From contig CAVNZM010000003.1 in the NCBI GenBank assembly GCA_963693365.1, forward strand, positions 992,001 to 1,056,000: a stretch of 64,000 nucleotides of DNA. The letters run 5' to 3'. Both the position numbers and the translations under genes were made by a program. The notes under the pieces were generated by a model, which searched no databases, was not told the origin of the DNA, and worked only from the letters and a program-made list of their open reading frames with translations. Origin of the DNA: Amoebidium appalachense (Eukaryota; Ichthyosporea). This document shows positions 12,999-25,933 of the stretch, one piece after another. Within the stretch, counting starts at the first letter, position 1; every line of letters starts with the position of its first letter.

Positions 12999-13713
12999 TT
13001 CCCCCCCCCCCCCTTCCCCGCCCGCACGGCCTTCCCCCTGTCACCAACTGGTAGCCTCCCGATGTGCCTACCCCGTCCCCCCCCCCCCCCCCCCCCCCCC
13101 CCCAAACAAACACAGATCCTAAAAATGACACATTTGTTCACCCCGACGGTATCCTCCCTATATATGTATATATTCCTACTTTTTTTTTTAGTTGTATAAA
13201 TATAAATATAACTTTGCCCTGTGCTCTGCCCCTTTCCTATCCCTTCCTCCATTTCCCAGCCTCCTTAACCGTCTGTTCATATGACCCCCCCCCCCCCCCC
13301 CCCCCCCCCTTCCCCCCCCTTACTCCCACTTCTTCCATCTCTCCTTAGTGTCCCCACCTCCTCTTCCCCCTTCCTCTTCCCCCCCACCACCACCAAAAAC
13401 ATCCCCACAGACACACACACACACACACTCTCTCTCTCTCTCTCTCTGCGTCAACCATTGAAAATTCCGGTGTGTGCGCGTGGGCAGCGTGTGTGTGTTT
13501 GTGTGTGTTTGTATGTACGTGGATGTAATATTGTGTGTATGTGTGTGCCTGTGTGTGTTTATGTGTGTGTGTGTGGGGGGGGGGGGGGGGGGGAGGGGGG
13601 GGGGAGGGGGGATGGGGAAAAAGAACGTATACTGGAAAAAGCATGATCCAACTAGTGCTGATAAGACCATCATATCTCTGCGCGGGCAGAACATGTGCGT
13701 GCCGGTGTGTGTG

Positions 13714-13778
<65 letters not shown>

Positions 13779-13965
13779 ACAGGGGGAGGGGGGGGGGGAG
13801 GAGGATGGCCCCATGAAAAGAAAAACGGGAAAAGGAAAACCGAGCCATTGAGTGAGATAGGGCTGTGTGTATGGTGGTGGTGGAAGGGGGGGGGGGGGGG
13901 GGGGGGAAGGGGGGGAGGGGGGGAGGGGGCCCGGGAAATGTATTACTCGTTATGTTTTGATTGGT
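11736..13965. repeat. Poly-C, (GT)n and (CA)n repeat field
   Basis: C-rich DNA (11830-12088) runs into an A run; about 350 bases of unique-looking DNA follow. Long (GT)n arrays occupy 12484-12785, then C-rich DNA with three long C runs (about 12958-12998, 13077-13103, 13284-13309), (CA)n/(CT)n (13408-13447), (GT)n (13490-13575 and 13705-13778) and G runs to 13930. No exon could be supported. Confidence 0.8.
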
Positions 13966-16850
13966 AGGAAAACACTTAGGCTACACTTTAGCTTGTCATG
14001 TGTGATTCATAGTTTAGTCAACCACTTTAGTTTTGTGTGTTGCCGTGCTGTGACCAATCAGTAGACTTAGTCAGAAAGTGTCTGGGTCTTTGTAGTCAGT
14101 GATAAGTTAGAAACATCACCTCTTTCCTCGGTACTTTTCACCTCAATACTTCCTAGTAGCTGTGACCTATCGTGTGCGTTCCTGTGTTGCCGGATCTATC
14201 GTGGAAACAATCAGTTCATTGTGATTGGTTTTTTTAGACATAGTAGATCTGATTTCCAACAGGTCGGAAAACATGTATTGATTTGACTTAAGGGAATTTC
14301 GAGTATATATACGAGATCGAAATAAATTTATTTTAGTCGTTTCTAAACATTGATGTCTGTTGTGTACACTGCTCCGATCGTTCCGTGTTTTGTTGCTGTG
14401 TGTCTGTGGTGTTTTCACAGTGCACCACTGTGTCTCTGCTTCTGTCCCAAATACTTATAAAATTTAACAGAACGTGACTGCAGCGTGTGTGTGGTGTTGC
14501 CTGGTGTATTCCTATTGCTGTGAGAGTGTGGGGGCATCTCCCCTTCGCGGAGTTTCTCGCTTGAGAAGTGGTTTCTTCAACGCCTGGTGGTCCACTGCAA
14601 CCTATTATAACTTCTACACGCTGTCTACTACGCTTCTATGCGACCTATTGGCGGTGGGCTGCTGCAACTTCTTCAGCTACTTCTGCGCTGCGTGAGTGGA
14701 GGGGCGGCTACTTGGTCGTCGGGGAGCTTTCCAAGTGACTGCCAGTCCTTAGCCTCCAGTCGTATGGCAATGACCGGGTTTGCTTGCATGCATTCTGTAA
14801 TTGTGTTTTTTTCTGTGTGTCCTGCCACAACTAGGCCACCTTATCAGAGAGCTAGATGCAGTTTCTCCGGGTTATCTAGGGGCCGGGCACGTTGGGATTG
14901 TTTTTTAGCTCAGATTTGGTCTGCATTGCTCTTTTAGAGGCTGACTTGCTTGCTGCGCCTCGGTAGGTTTTGAGGGGGGCCTGTTGGGAAGCAGCAGTAA
15001 TGATGTCTTCTTGCGGAGTGTGGTCTGGTCAACATCGATGCATATGACTAGTTGGAGCAAACTAGTTTCACGCATACACGTACACTTAAGGTTTTGCCCG
15101 CAGCTTGGTGTCCTTTGTCACTTGTCGCTTTATTTTTATTTCGTAGCTTTGGCTTTTTCAGTTCTATTGGTGGTTATGTTGCCTGTGGCTGCACGTTGCC
15201 TTCGTCAACGAATCAATAAAACCGAGTCAAAAGAAAAAGTTGATGTGCTTAAAGAACAAAAAAAAGAGATATCCCAGTGACACACCCAGATATCTCAAGA
15301 AAACCTTCATGTGGCGAGTAGGCTCACTGAAATACGGACCCAAAGGTGTGAAAGTACAAATATTGGAGAACAAACACTATAGTCAGTAGACAACATACTG
15401 ACTCGTATGAGAAGAACGACAAGTTGCCCGGCTGCCCACAACAAGAAACCCTCAATAAAGTCAACCTGATATGAATTCTGCCACAGAAATACGGTAAACG
15501 TAAGAAACGTTTGCATATTGTTTCTACTTCGTACAAGTGCAAGATTTCTGCCGAATCCAGAGGTGGATCCGGAAGTGGGTGCACGCGACCTCTAATATGA
15601 GCTGTAGTATCTGTCTGTACGTACGTGCCGTGTATGTCAGCCGAAGCGGCTCGCCCATGTGCGCACTGGTGTGTTAATGTGTACGTATATATGATATACG
15701 TGCCACGCGTGTGTCTGTGTCACAGGTGTGCGCGCTTTCGTCCATGTGCACGTGCTGGTGTCCGTATAAACGAGTCTGATGTGCCCTTAAGCTTCGCCCA
15801 CTGCATCACATGCACATGTGTATGGGTGCAGGTCGTATACATGGCCCCCCCTTATCTGACAGATAATATATAAATTTAGAAGGTCAGGAGGCCTTCTAGT
15901 TGCCGCCGGAGGTGCTGCGTCTGTGTTTTTTTTTTGTCAAGCCAAGTTTTGGGACGTCTCACTGAGTCACCGGCTCTTTCAAGCTAGTGGGTTGCACCAG
16001 CCGCGGGGCCCGGGTACCATATCAGGAGCGGGCAATTTTTGAATTCTCCCTCCCCGGCCCCGCCGGGGAAAATTTGAGGTTTTTGGACCTCAAAGAAGTC
16101 AAATCCTGCAAAATCCACTACCGGGAGGCCAAAAAGGGTGATTTTACAAAAAAGGAGGGACATACATGAAAAAGAGAAAATGGGCGAGTTCAGTGGGCTG
16201 CCGATAAGTATATTTCGTGCTGGGCCGGTATACATGCTGCCGTGGTTGTTGCTGTAGACGGCAGTATGGCATCGCATGTGTCACGTGACCTGCACGTGAA
16301 TGCGACCATGTGCAGGCACTGAGTCTAGGGGGATTTGTATGTGTGTTTTGGAGCACCGACAAGGCAGAGCCAGGGTGAGGGATGTGTAAACATGGAGTTT
16401 AGGGAGATCGTGCTGCTATTGTAACATGTGCACAAAACAGCCACGTGCACCGGCACACTCCGGTGTACAGAACAATAATATGCACATGCGTCACTGTAAT
16501 ATCATGTATGCGCATGCCGCACAAGGTTTAGGAGACCACCACAGTATATACTATTTTCTTTTGGTTGATATCCATGTAGGAATGGTGTGTTGCAGTTGTC
16601 ATGATCAGCCTGAGGCAGGCACGTGCACTCACTGAATCACTAGAACTCATGAATAAAAAATACATTCGCTAAAAACGGCAAGGTAAATTTGGGGCCAAGC
16701 TATTATTTCCCCCTTTTAAACGTTTTTTTAGCTCCAAGAACTTCGACGCCAAAATTTCTATATTTGGCCATCGTATATGATAATGAACACGTGTACTTAA
16801 ATTAAAGTAGTTATATAAATATGAGCGGCCCGTTACAAATACAGTGACGA
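13966..16850. other. Unique-looking spacer without recognisable genes
   Basis: Composition is ordinary and homopolymers are short. Small open frames exist on the plus strand (14474-14695, 14638-14937, 14984-15280). The last of these would encode 98 residues with one hydrophobic segment and a Lys/Glu-rich tail, but there is no family match by eye and no splice support. Two features stand out: a GAGATATC...GATATCTC pair (15265-15297), and a short perfect hairpin, TTTGAGGT / ACCTCAAA, near 16070-16092 beside a GC-rich palindrome (CCCGGCCCCGCCGGGG, about 16054-16069). Confidence 0.6.
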
Positions 16851-16892
16851 AAAACAGTGACCCACGAGCAGTTTTTCTTTCTATCCCCCCCC

Positions 16893-16937
<45 letters not shown>

Positions 16938-18245
16938 CAGACACACACACCACCACCACGGTGACCACCACCACCACCACCACCACCACTCACCCCTTAA
17001 AAAAACCACACACATACGTGCACGTGTACACACACACACAGAACACCACCACCACCTCCACTGGACCCCATTTCCTCGTTGTTTTCTTAAGCCTTCAGAC
17101 CAGTCCTGCACACTGGAGTTAAACAATTGAATTCACCTAGGCTGACATGCATCCACCCCCGCCTTCCACTTCCCTCCCCCCCACCCCCTCCCCCCACCCC
17201 CCCACCCCCACCCCCTCCCCCTCGATGAAGAAGGGCCCCCGTAAGCCTTGGGGGGGGGGGGGGGGGGGGGGGGGAAGGGGGAGCTCTTGAGCCTCCGGGT
17301 AGGGAAGTGGGGTCCGGGGATCCGGAGGGAGGGGAGGGGGGGGGGGGGGGGGGGGGAAGGGGCATATAATATTGGGCCTAGATATCATAGTATGGGGCCC
17401 CGGGGGAGGGAGAGGTGGGGGGGGGAGGGGGGAGGATCCACGGGAAAGACCTTTAGGTGCATGTTCTTATTTATACCCCCTTCGAATCATCCCCCTCTCC
17501 CCCCCCCTCCCCCCCCCTGAGTGCAGGCCGTGACGTAGCTACGATAACCCTGCAGAAGGCAACAAAAATGTATTAATTACTAGCACTATACATGTGTTCA
17601 TAGTGCAGCTTGCACCACGTATGATCTCAGCAACTTTAAAGTAGTCACAAAGTTTAGTTATTTTCATTATTTTCATTGCTCTGAACTCTATTACTCTGAA
17701 ATGATCACCGTGCATGTGCCGCAAGATAACAACCCTATATGTGTGCAGCTGCTGCCTGCAGGTTAGACTCGCTGAAAAGACAATTGTCAGTGTGCATCCG
17801 ACGCTTGCAGCTGCAGCTAGCCTCTGCAACATTAATACTTGCCAAGTGAATGCTCTTACACTTGATCATCATTCACTCAAAAAACCGAGGACCGACAGAT
17901 TAAATATTAATGTCGATCCGAATGATCAGCAAGTGTCTATGCGTACTACTATATATACACACACGTAAAATGCGAAGCTATCAGTTACAAGGCACACCTG
18001 CTGCACTGGCACACATACACATACACACCGGCAGATCGATGCTGTCAAAATTTACTTTCATGTACTTCGTAGGTCCGACACAGGTGCACATGAACACGTA
18101 CATATGTACAAGCCGCGCACACACCACACCACACATACACACACACACACACACACTCACACACACACACGCACACACGCACACACGCACACACGCACAC
18201 ACGCACGCACGCACGCACACACACACACACACGCACGCACGCGCG

Positions 18246-18312
<67 letters not shown>

Positions 18313-18600
18313 CACACACACACACACACACATCACTGGGTGCGCTCGCTGGGGATTAGTTTTTTGGCACGCTGTTGACTTTATCGTGTGTTTATTATTT
18401 GCTATTTATTGGCCAGCGGCCAACATTTAAAAATATACTATATACCTAAAAATAGATACTGACTACGGCCAGCAGACATTATACACCTTCCAGGACACAT
18501 TAACACCAATAGTCTAACACACCATACTCTCGATCACAAAGAATTCCTAACAAACAGAGAAAAGTGCAAAGGCTCTGTACTATTACTCAGATTCTAAATT
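16851..18600. repeat. Poly-C, (CAC)n, G-rich and (CA)n spacer
   Basis: C24 then (CA)n then (CAC)n occupy 16886-16990. C-rich then G-rich blocks follow to 17440. From 17540 to 18050 the DNA is unique-looking with no exon seen. Imperfect (CA)n with (GCAC) variants runs from about 18118 to 18332, and 18360-18600 is AT-rich. The long Thr-His and Cys-Val frames here are microsatellite products. Confidence 0.8.
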
Positions 18601-18748
18601 TTAATTCTTTACAGTAAACTTCGGAATGAAAGCTAGCCCCCCCCCCCCCCCCCCCCCCCTCCCCCCTAACATGACTGTACGAAGAACAGGTATAACTTGA
18701 AGCACTACAACACATATGAGATCCGTTACATTGGTGTACATTCCAATA

Positions 18749-20398
18749 TTAGACACTAGTTTGGCTACTCTGACTACTCTGAGATCCTGATTGGCTGCCT
18801 GCAGACTTGCGGCCACGATTACTTTGCTTTCGATCGTGCCATTGCAGCTGCGTCTCTCCAGCAGGTGGCAACGCCAGGCCCAGCACAGCAGATGCACGAG
18901 AAGGGGGTGGGAACTGCCCACCAGCCGAGGGCTGGCCCACATGGCCCAAGTAAGGATGGGGACCGTGCTGCGGCAGTAGCCCAGGCATGGGGAAGGCAGG
19001 GCCGGGCTGAGGCGGCATGATGCCCCACGGTGGGGGCCAGCCATGTGGGTGGTGCGGGCCTGGATGGGGTGCAGGGGGCATGTGCGGCACATGGCCCTGC
19101 TGCATGTCAAGCGCGGGTGCTGGTGGCATGGCATCCTGATTGGCTGCAACCCAACGTGGGCAGCTCTTGGCCCGATTGGAGCCGGGGCAGCCCTTGCCCT
19201 GGCGGCCACACGTCTTGCCGGTCTTGGGGGCTCTCTGGGGTGGCTGCATAGGAGGGGGCACCGGCAAATCCATCTGCAGGGGCCCCTCAGGGCCAATGTT
19301 GCGATGCTTTTTGCCCACTAGCATGGGCAAGGGCCGCTCACGCTGCGCCCCTGCATCGACACCGTCTGGAACAGGGAGGGGTGGCAAGGGGGCAGGCCGT
19401 ATGGTTGCTGGCACAGCGTCTGCCCTCTCCTCGCGCATACGCTTGCGGTGATCTGCCAGGCCCTCGTGTGTGGAGCGCTGTGCATGTGCCGTCTGCCAGG
19501 TCTTCCACTTGTCGAAATGCTTCTTGATGTAGGCCGCATCCTTCATGTAGATTCCCCCAGCCACAGAGGCAGCCTTGTTGAAGTCTTGGGCCAAAGCCTC
19601 GAACAGCTGGCCGTTGGGCTTTGCATGTGCCTTGTAGGTGCCCAGGAGCAGCGTGCTGAATAGCTTGCGCTCCTGAGGGGTAAGCACCGGAAGGAAGGGG
19701 ATGGCCACATGTTGCTTCTGCGCCAGGAACTTGTAGTCGCCCCTCAGTGCAGGGTCCGGCTGTGGTGCACCACGCGCCACCTGGTTGCCCCCCCCCCATG
19801 GCAGCACCGTCACCCTCCTCGACCTCACAGTCCTCTGGCCCGCCCATCACGCCATTGGCTGCAGGCTCGATGTTATCAGACGGAGGTGGGGGTGCGGGCA
19901 CCGCAACTGGCTCCTGCGCCGGGGCATTGGCCACACAGGAGAGCGGGGCAAAGTTGAAGTACTCCTCCGGTAGCTTGTAGCAGCCTACGGGTACCCACTG
20001 GGGGTCGAGGTGATGGCCGTACAGCATCAGCGCCAGTGCCTCCATGTCGTCAACAATCCAGGGGCTGTAGTGGGGGGGCCCCGATGCCTGGCCCAGGCGG
20101 TTGCGGTAGTGTGCACGCAGGTTGTGGCGGTGGCGCCTATTGGACATGGTGGCGTCCAGCAGGCGCAGCGACATGCGTGTGGCCCCAAAGTGGGTGGCCA
20201 GGGGGTTGTGCACTGCCCCCTCCACCTCGTTGGTGCCCCGGATGCAGCGGTAGCGCATGAGCCCATCTGCGTCGGCAGTGGTCTCGTAGTAGAGGGGCAG
20301 GCCGGGGGGGTCCGACAGACAGCCATTTTGGGCGTGTTCGAGCAGCGACTGTGGGGGCACAAGCAAACATCAGAGAGATGGGTGGGTGGTGGTGGTGG

Positions 20399-20433
<35 letters not shown>

Positions 20434-20436
20434 GGT

Positions 20437-20469
<33 letters not shown>

Positions 20470-20541
20470 TGGGGTTGCTAAGGAAAAAAACGAGCAGGGA
20501 AAGGCAAAAAACAACTGGCTAGGCAGCAAGGGCCGTGCGGG

Positions 20542-20613
<72 letters not shown>

Positions 20614-21184
20614 ATGTTTGGGGGGGGAGGGGGGGGGGGGGGGGGGAGGCTAGGGTGTGCGTGTGTGTGCAGATGAACCAAGGATGACAAATAAGCGAAG
20701 AATCTTTTCTGTGGTGGTGGAGTTGTTGGGCGCCTGCAGGGGAGGGGGGGGGGGGGGGGATGTTGCCTCGAGTCTTTCAAAGCCATCCTTCTTGAACAGA
20801 GGCTTGCCATCCGGTCCGGGCGGCACATCCTTGTAGGTGTTTTTGAACTCCACCAGCCGCGAGACCAGCGTGTATGGGTCGGGAATAACCCGCCGGATGC
20901 GCTCCATGAAGTAGCTCAGGTCGCCGCCCTTGAGCTCGGTTTCAATGTCGATGCCCTTCTGCTCCAGCACCCCCTGTGAGGCAGGATGCCAATATTAATT
21001 TACTACGCACACTGCAATTTGGGTTTGGTAGACTTTGATACCTGCCGTTATTGTAGGACCCCTCCCCTCCACCCCCCCCATCTTCTCCCCCAACACAAGT
21101 AAAAAATGCATGTGGCTATTTCCCCCCACAACCCTACATTATTTCTCTCTAGGCATATGAATAACCCCCACTCTCCTCCCCCCC

Positions 21185-21225
<41 letters not shown>

Positions 21226-22265
21226 TTGCCCCCCCTCTCTCTGAGGCTCAGGCTCTCTCTCTTCCCTCAGAAGTTTTGTCGAAGGTGTGCATGGTTGTGG
21301 GTGGAATGGTGAGTGTGTGCTAACGAGTGTATGTGTGTGTGCGCGTCAGTCACGCATGTTGTTGTTGCCGTTTTTTTTATTTTTATTTTTTATTTTTTAT
21401 TTTGGGGGGGGGGGGGGGGGGGGGGGCACCTTCACATGTCCGTAATCCTCTTCATTCCACACAAATATTGCCTCGCTGAGTGCGCGTGCGTACTCAGCCC
21501 TGCGGGGGTGTGACTTGTACGTGCCGTCCGCCGTGTTTGCAATGGAGTGGAAGGCGTCATTCAGCACAGTCTGCCACACCACCTCCCCAGGCGGTGCCTG
21601 GCCCAACATGCCCTCTCTGGGAGCTGCCTCGGGTCCCCCTGGGGCTGCCTCAAGGCCCCCCGGGGCTGCCTGGGGGTCCTGGGGGGGTGCCTGTGGGCCG
21701 GCAAGGGGTTGCTGCTGCTCGGCAGGGGGAGGACTGGCAGGGGGAGGGGCTGGGTCAGGGACCACCGGCACCTCGGCACCTGGGTCCGGTGGGGGCTGAA
21801 TGGGCCGTAGCCACTGCAGGTGCACCATCAGCTCAAAGGGCGGCGGGCCCAGCTCTCCCAGGGTCTTGCCCTTGTCGGGGCCAAAGGGCACCTGCATGGC
21901 CGGCGACAGCACCTGATCCACCCGCACCACAGCATGCTTCTTGCCCACCTTCATGCCCCCCCAGCGCTCCGGCTGCACAGCCAGCACCACCCCGGTGGCT
22001 GCTGCAGCATGTGGGCCCCGCCGGGGCACAATCTCAACCCCTTCACCGAGTGCCTTTGCATGAAGCCGCGCTGCATGTCATAGAGGGAAGCAAAAAACTC
22101 AGCCAAAAAGCCACAGCACCAACGTTTTTCTCTTCGCTCCACAAAAATCAAATGCATATTCCTTAGCAACCCCCTTCCCCCCCCCCCCCCCCCCTTCTCC
22201 CTCCCCCCCCCCCCTCTCCCAGTGCCCAGCTTGTGTGGCACTTGCACGTGTTAACAGTGCTATAG

Positions 22266-22297
<32 letters not shown>

Positions 22298-23905
22298 ACC
22301 ACCACCACCACCACCAATCACCCCCTCCTTTGATAGCCACCCGACACCCAGCATAACACAACTGGAACACTGGCCCATGTGGTCAGCCACCCCCCCCCCC
22401 CCCCCCCCCCCCCTCCTCCCCCTCCCCTCTCCTCTGGGGGGCCCACAATCTTTCTATATCTGGCATAAGCACATAAGCACTGGGGCAAAAAGCAGGTGGG
22501 ATACACACCTGACAGGTTTGGCCTATCGACCACGGCCGAGTAGACCTGCAGGGACGCATATGCATCAAGGGCAGCGTAGGTGGCCTGCACCTCTGATAGC
22601 GGCTCGTGCCAGTTGGAGCATCGAACAAGTGCCGGCTTGGGCAGCTTCTTGCCTATGACCTGGGCAGTGATGTCGGCCAAGCCCCGGGCCGCAGAGGTGA
22701 TAGCTGCACGGGCATAGCAGAACCGGCCCAGCTCCAGATAGCTGGCCACAGGGGTGCCGTAGTCCTTGTTGAGGTGGGCCGAGTCCGTGCCGATCTGCTT
22801 GCCCACCTTGATGATGCTGGGGTCCCTAAGCAGCGCAATCAGCTCGTCCACCAGCCGCGCGGGCGGGCTGTGGTTGGGGCCCATGCGTGCCAAGTGGAAG
22901 ATGTACACGGCCCGTGCGGTGGCAATCTGCAGCGTGCAAACCTTGGACCGCGCCTGGCCCACCCGATAGACCCACTCGCAGTCCAGCCCCACCACGCGGT
23001 GCTGCTGCCCCTCCAGGTCGGCACGAATGGCCGCTGTAGCCACCACCGCCCCCTGGCAGTCGGTGTACACCGGCTTAGGGTAGTTGGCCGGCAGCTCCAG
23101 CCCAGGCAGACCGTCCGTCACGCTTACCAGCGCAGCCTCGTTCAGACGGACGGGGCATTTTGGCCGGGCTAGGGTTGGAAACATGCGCTCAACAAACGCC
23201 CGGTCTTGGCAGCACCGATCTGTGTAGAAGAAGGCCGGGCCCTTGCTGTTGAGCGCCGCCGTGGTGGCAGAGATGCGCTGGATCACGGGCTCAATCTCCT
23301 GGTGGCTGCAGTCCCGTGTAAATACCTGCGCCCGGATCTCTGGGGTGCCGCACTGTGTGAGAGGGCATCTCCGAGCAGCCATGCATGTTCTAGCTTCCCT
23401 TACCACATGGCCCTTCACGAGACTTCAGTGCCCACACAATCCTTTCCCCCTCCCTCCCCCCAAACCCATGTGCCCACATACTTTCCCCTCCCTCTCCCCC
23501 CAAAACCCTTCCCCCTCCTTCCCCCCAAACCCATGTGCCCACATACTTTCCCCAGGCCTCCCTTTCCCCCAAAATCTTCCCCCCCCCCTCCCCCCCTAAA
23601 CCCATGTACCTACAATCCTTCCCCCTTCCTCCCCCTAAACCCTTGTGATCACAATCCTTTCCCCCTCTCTGCCTTCCCCCCAAACCCATGTGCCCACGAT
23701 CCTTCCCCACTCCCCCTCCCCCCAAACCATGGGACAGCCCTCCATATGGCACCTACTGTCCCCCCCCCCCCCCCCCCCCCCCACCCCACCCCGGGCCTCT
23801 TGCCCTCTCTACCTTCAACCCCGACGGTGGTGTCTCCCCCCCCCCCCCCCCCCTGCATCCCCTTGCAATCACTGGCCCCTACTCCCATTCTGCTTGGCAG
23901 AAGCT

Positions 23906-23953
<48 letters not shown>

Positions 23954-24492
23954 ATCCCCCCGCCAAAAGAAAGCTCCACCCCAGCCCACCCCAATCTCTA
24001 CCCAGCAAAAACACATACACACATATCTGGAGCTTCCTAGTTTTTGCTCGACAGGGCAAGAATTGTCCCCAAAACCCACATACTACAAACCTCTACTCAC
24101 AGTGTGCCACCTCATTAAATGTGGAGCCTAAGAGATTTAAAGGCCCTAGAGGGGGGAGGGGGGGGGGGGAGGGGGGGGAGGGGGGGCGTGTGTGTGTGAG
24201 TGTGGGGGGGGGGGGGGGGGGGGCGTGTGGGGGGGGGGGGGGAGGGGGGAAGGGGGCCTGGGGGAGAGTGGGGGGAGGGGGGAGAAGAGGAGGGACCACA
24301 CACCGCCAAGCTCGTTTACACAAGTCCATAGGCCTCGGTACAGAGGCTCCCCATTGATGCCGGTGAGCTTCCCAATTTGGAAGGTGTGGTCGGCCTTGAG
24401 CACGTTGTTTACGGGCTTGAGCTGCGTGTCCAGGCTCTGGTACTTTGCCGTGCGGTCGCTGAACTCAGTATACACGGCACTCAGGTATTTGC
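18749..24492 (-). CDS. DDE transposase-like protein with embedded DEDDy 3'-5' exonuclease domain (N-terminus not found, one frameshift)
   Basis: Phase-consistent exons on the minus strand: 24492-24302, 23352-22509, 22070-21430, 20973-20767, and 20348-18749. The intron after 20767 would be GC-AG. Exon 1 carries KADHTFQIGK, whose Asp fits the first catalytic acid of an RNase-H-fold transposase. Exon 2 begins with FTRDCSH and FYTDRCC (second Asp), then a complete DEDDy exonuclease: GLDCEW, KQIGTDSAHLNKDYG and YAALDAY. Exons 3-4 carry a Pro/Gly-rich linker and a helical region. Exon 5 holds RCIRGTNEVEGAVH, whose Glu fits the third acid, and later a zinc-knuckle-like CGRQGKGCPG segment. The motif order resembles, from memory, large uncharacterised transposase-like proteins of fungi and invertebrates. 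A C10 run at 19788-19797 shifts the frame. The N-terminal exons are not found, so the locus may be truncated or a pseudogene. Expected roles are DNA strand transfer and 3'-5' nuclease activity. Confidence 0.84.
19788..19797 (-). other. Frameshift at a C10 (G10 on the coding strand) run in the transposase
   Basis: Upstream codons read in one frame through the DDE glutamate block and an acidic stretch (EDCEVEEGDGAAM). After the ten-base run the conserved-looking sequence (GDYKFLAQKQ, LTPQERKLFSTLL, zinc knuckle) lies in another frame. A one-base difference in run length would explain it, either as a sequencing/assembly error or a true mutation. Confidence 0.75.
20400..20645. repeat. (GT)n, poly-G and (CT)n cluster in a transposase intron
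   Basis: The intron between the last two transposase exons contains (GT)n, then a G run of about 38, a (TC)n array (20545-20600) and another G-rich run. It lies wholly between splice sites 20767 and 20348. Confidence 0.85.
23360..24300. repeat. C-rich intron with degenerate CCCATGTGCCCACA repeats
   Basis: This transposase intron holds a degenerate tandem array (about 23425-23720) whose units contain AAACCCATGTGCCCACA followed by C/T-rich DNA, then long C runs (to 23952) and G-rich DNA (24150-24285). Confidence 0.7.
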
Positions 24493-24649
24493 CTGAACCC
24501 CAAGTACTGTTAGAACTCCACCACCCTCCCATCAGGACCATCCCCCCCATTCCCTCTAGTCCCTCGTGTTCATCTCACCTCTCTGTATTTTCGTAAGTCT
24601 GTATGGCTTTTCCCATCTCAAAAACGCTACACACCCATCTCCGGCCGTT

Positions 24650-24682
<33 letters not shown>

Positions 24683-25374
24683 ACATGTTATTGCCTTTTA
24701 TGGTTATCTTTTTCCCGCACTTTTCATTTCGACCAATAATCTTTGAGTATATCACATTCCTGGGTTGCGCAAACACCCTGCCAAACTTCGAAGTGTGGTC
24801 GGCACGCTGTGAGCCATGGCCACGCACGGTGACCACTGTGGCAAAGAGACAAGGGTTTCAACTTTAGTGACATGTTACCATTCAGGATAGGCGTATTACA
24901 TACTTCGACCCTAATAATTGTTCCAGGCTTTGAGTTTGAATAGGTTTCTATCAACACACAAGACTAGCGTAGTTCTCCCCCACTCCCCCCCCCCCCCCCC
25001 CCCCCCGCGCCCCCACCCAACAAACACACACACACGCACAAACCACTAGAAGGCGATGAACATGTAAGTTCGGCGCCTCGCCTCACATCCAACTGTAGTC
25101 CACTTCAGGACCAATAGTTGCAGATAGACGGATCGAGAAACGATGGCCCAATTGCAAGCATTGTAGACTGGCAACAGAACGACCACAATTAGTATCCGGA
25201 AAACAACTTTAACCAACGGGCTGGAACACCACATTGCGGCCGTACGTTTGGTAGGTTTTTTTGTGCGAGACGGAGAGGAATATTGACCGTTTGAATGTGT
25301 GCTTGTTCTGTTCCGGCTTTTTAAGGTGCACGTTGTTGCTCTTATTTGTGTGTGCGTGTGTGCGTGTGCGTGAG

Positions 25375-25406
<32 letters not shown>

Positions 25407-25434
25407 TACGTGCGTACGTGCGTGCGTGCGTACG

Positions 25435-25489
<55 letters not shown>

Positions 25490-25933
25490 CCGTGTATAAA
25501 GTCGTGTGTGTGTGTGTGCGCGAGATGTGTCTGTGTGTGTTTATATGTGTGTGTGTGCATGGGGGGGGAGGGGGGGGGGGAGGGGGCTAGTGAGGAAGTG
25601 CTGCACATGCGGCACACCTTAGCGTCTGTAGACTGTAGAGCCACCCCCCCCCCCCACCTCTCTGTCCCCCCTCCCTCTGTCTCTCTTCTCTCCCTCTCTC
25701 TCCCTTCATCAGTCCATACATCCCTGCCTCCCTCCCTCCCTCTCTCCCTCCCTCTCTTTCTCAACCCCCCCCCCCCCCCCCCCCGCCCTCTCTCTCCTGG
25801 GTACCTTTTTGCTGTCTGCTAACATGCACTTTAGCAGGGCCGATAAATCTTGGGTAAATGCCCTCCCCCTCCCCCCCCCTCCCCTCCCCCCTCCCCCCAA
25901 CCTTCTGCCTGGATCTACGGTTCAGATCTAAGA
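24493..25933. other. Spacer between divergent genes, with tetranucleotide and C-rich repeats
   Basis: Contains a C run (24652-24682), a short minus-strand stretch at about 24785-24815 resembling the transposase ADHTF motif, AT-rich DNA, a (GTGC)n array (about 25376-25490), a G run and C/T-rich DNA. The missing 5' exons of the transposase were looked for and not found. Confidence 0.6.
25376..25490 (+). repeat. (GTGC)n tetranucleotide microsatellite
   Basis: About 28 units of GTGC, with occasional GTAC variants in the first half. Read in frame it gives [12 protein letters not shown] peptides with no biological support. The same repeat in the opposite orientation occurs at 36035-36212. Confidence 0.9.

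Noticed and set aside
13966-15280. Small plus-strand frames with a hydrophobic segment
   Set aside because: Short, overlapping in different frames, no splice phase agreement and no recognisable family.
23206-24357. 383-residue Pro-rich plus-strand frame
   Set aside because: It lies over a C-rich transposase intron and is composed of poly-Pro and repeat-derived segments; the supported gene is on the minus strand.
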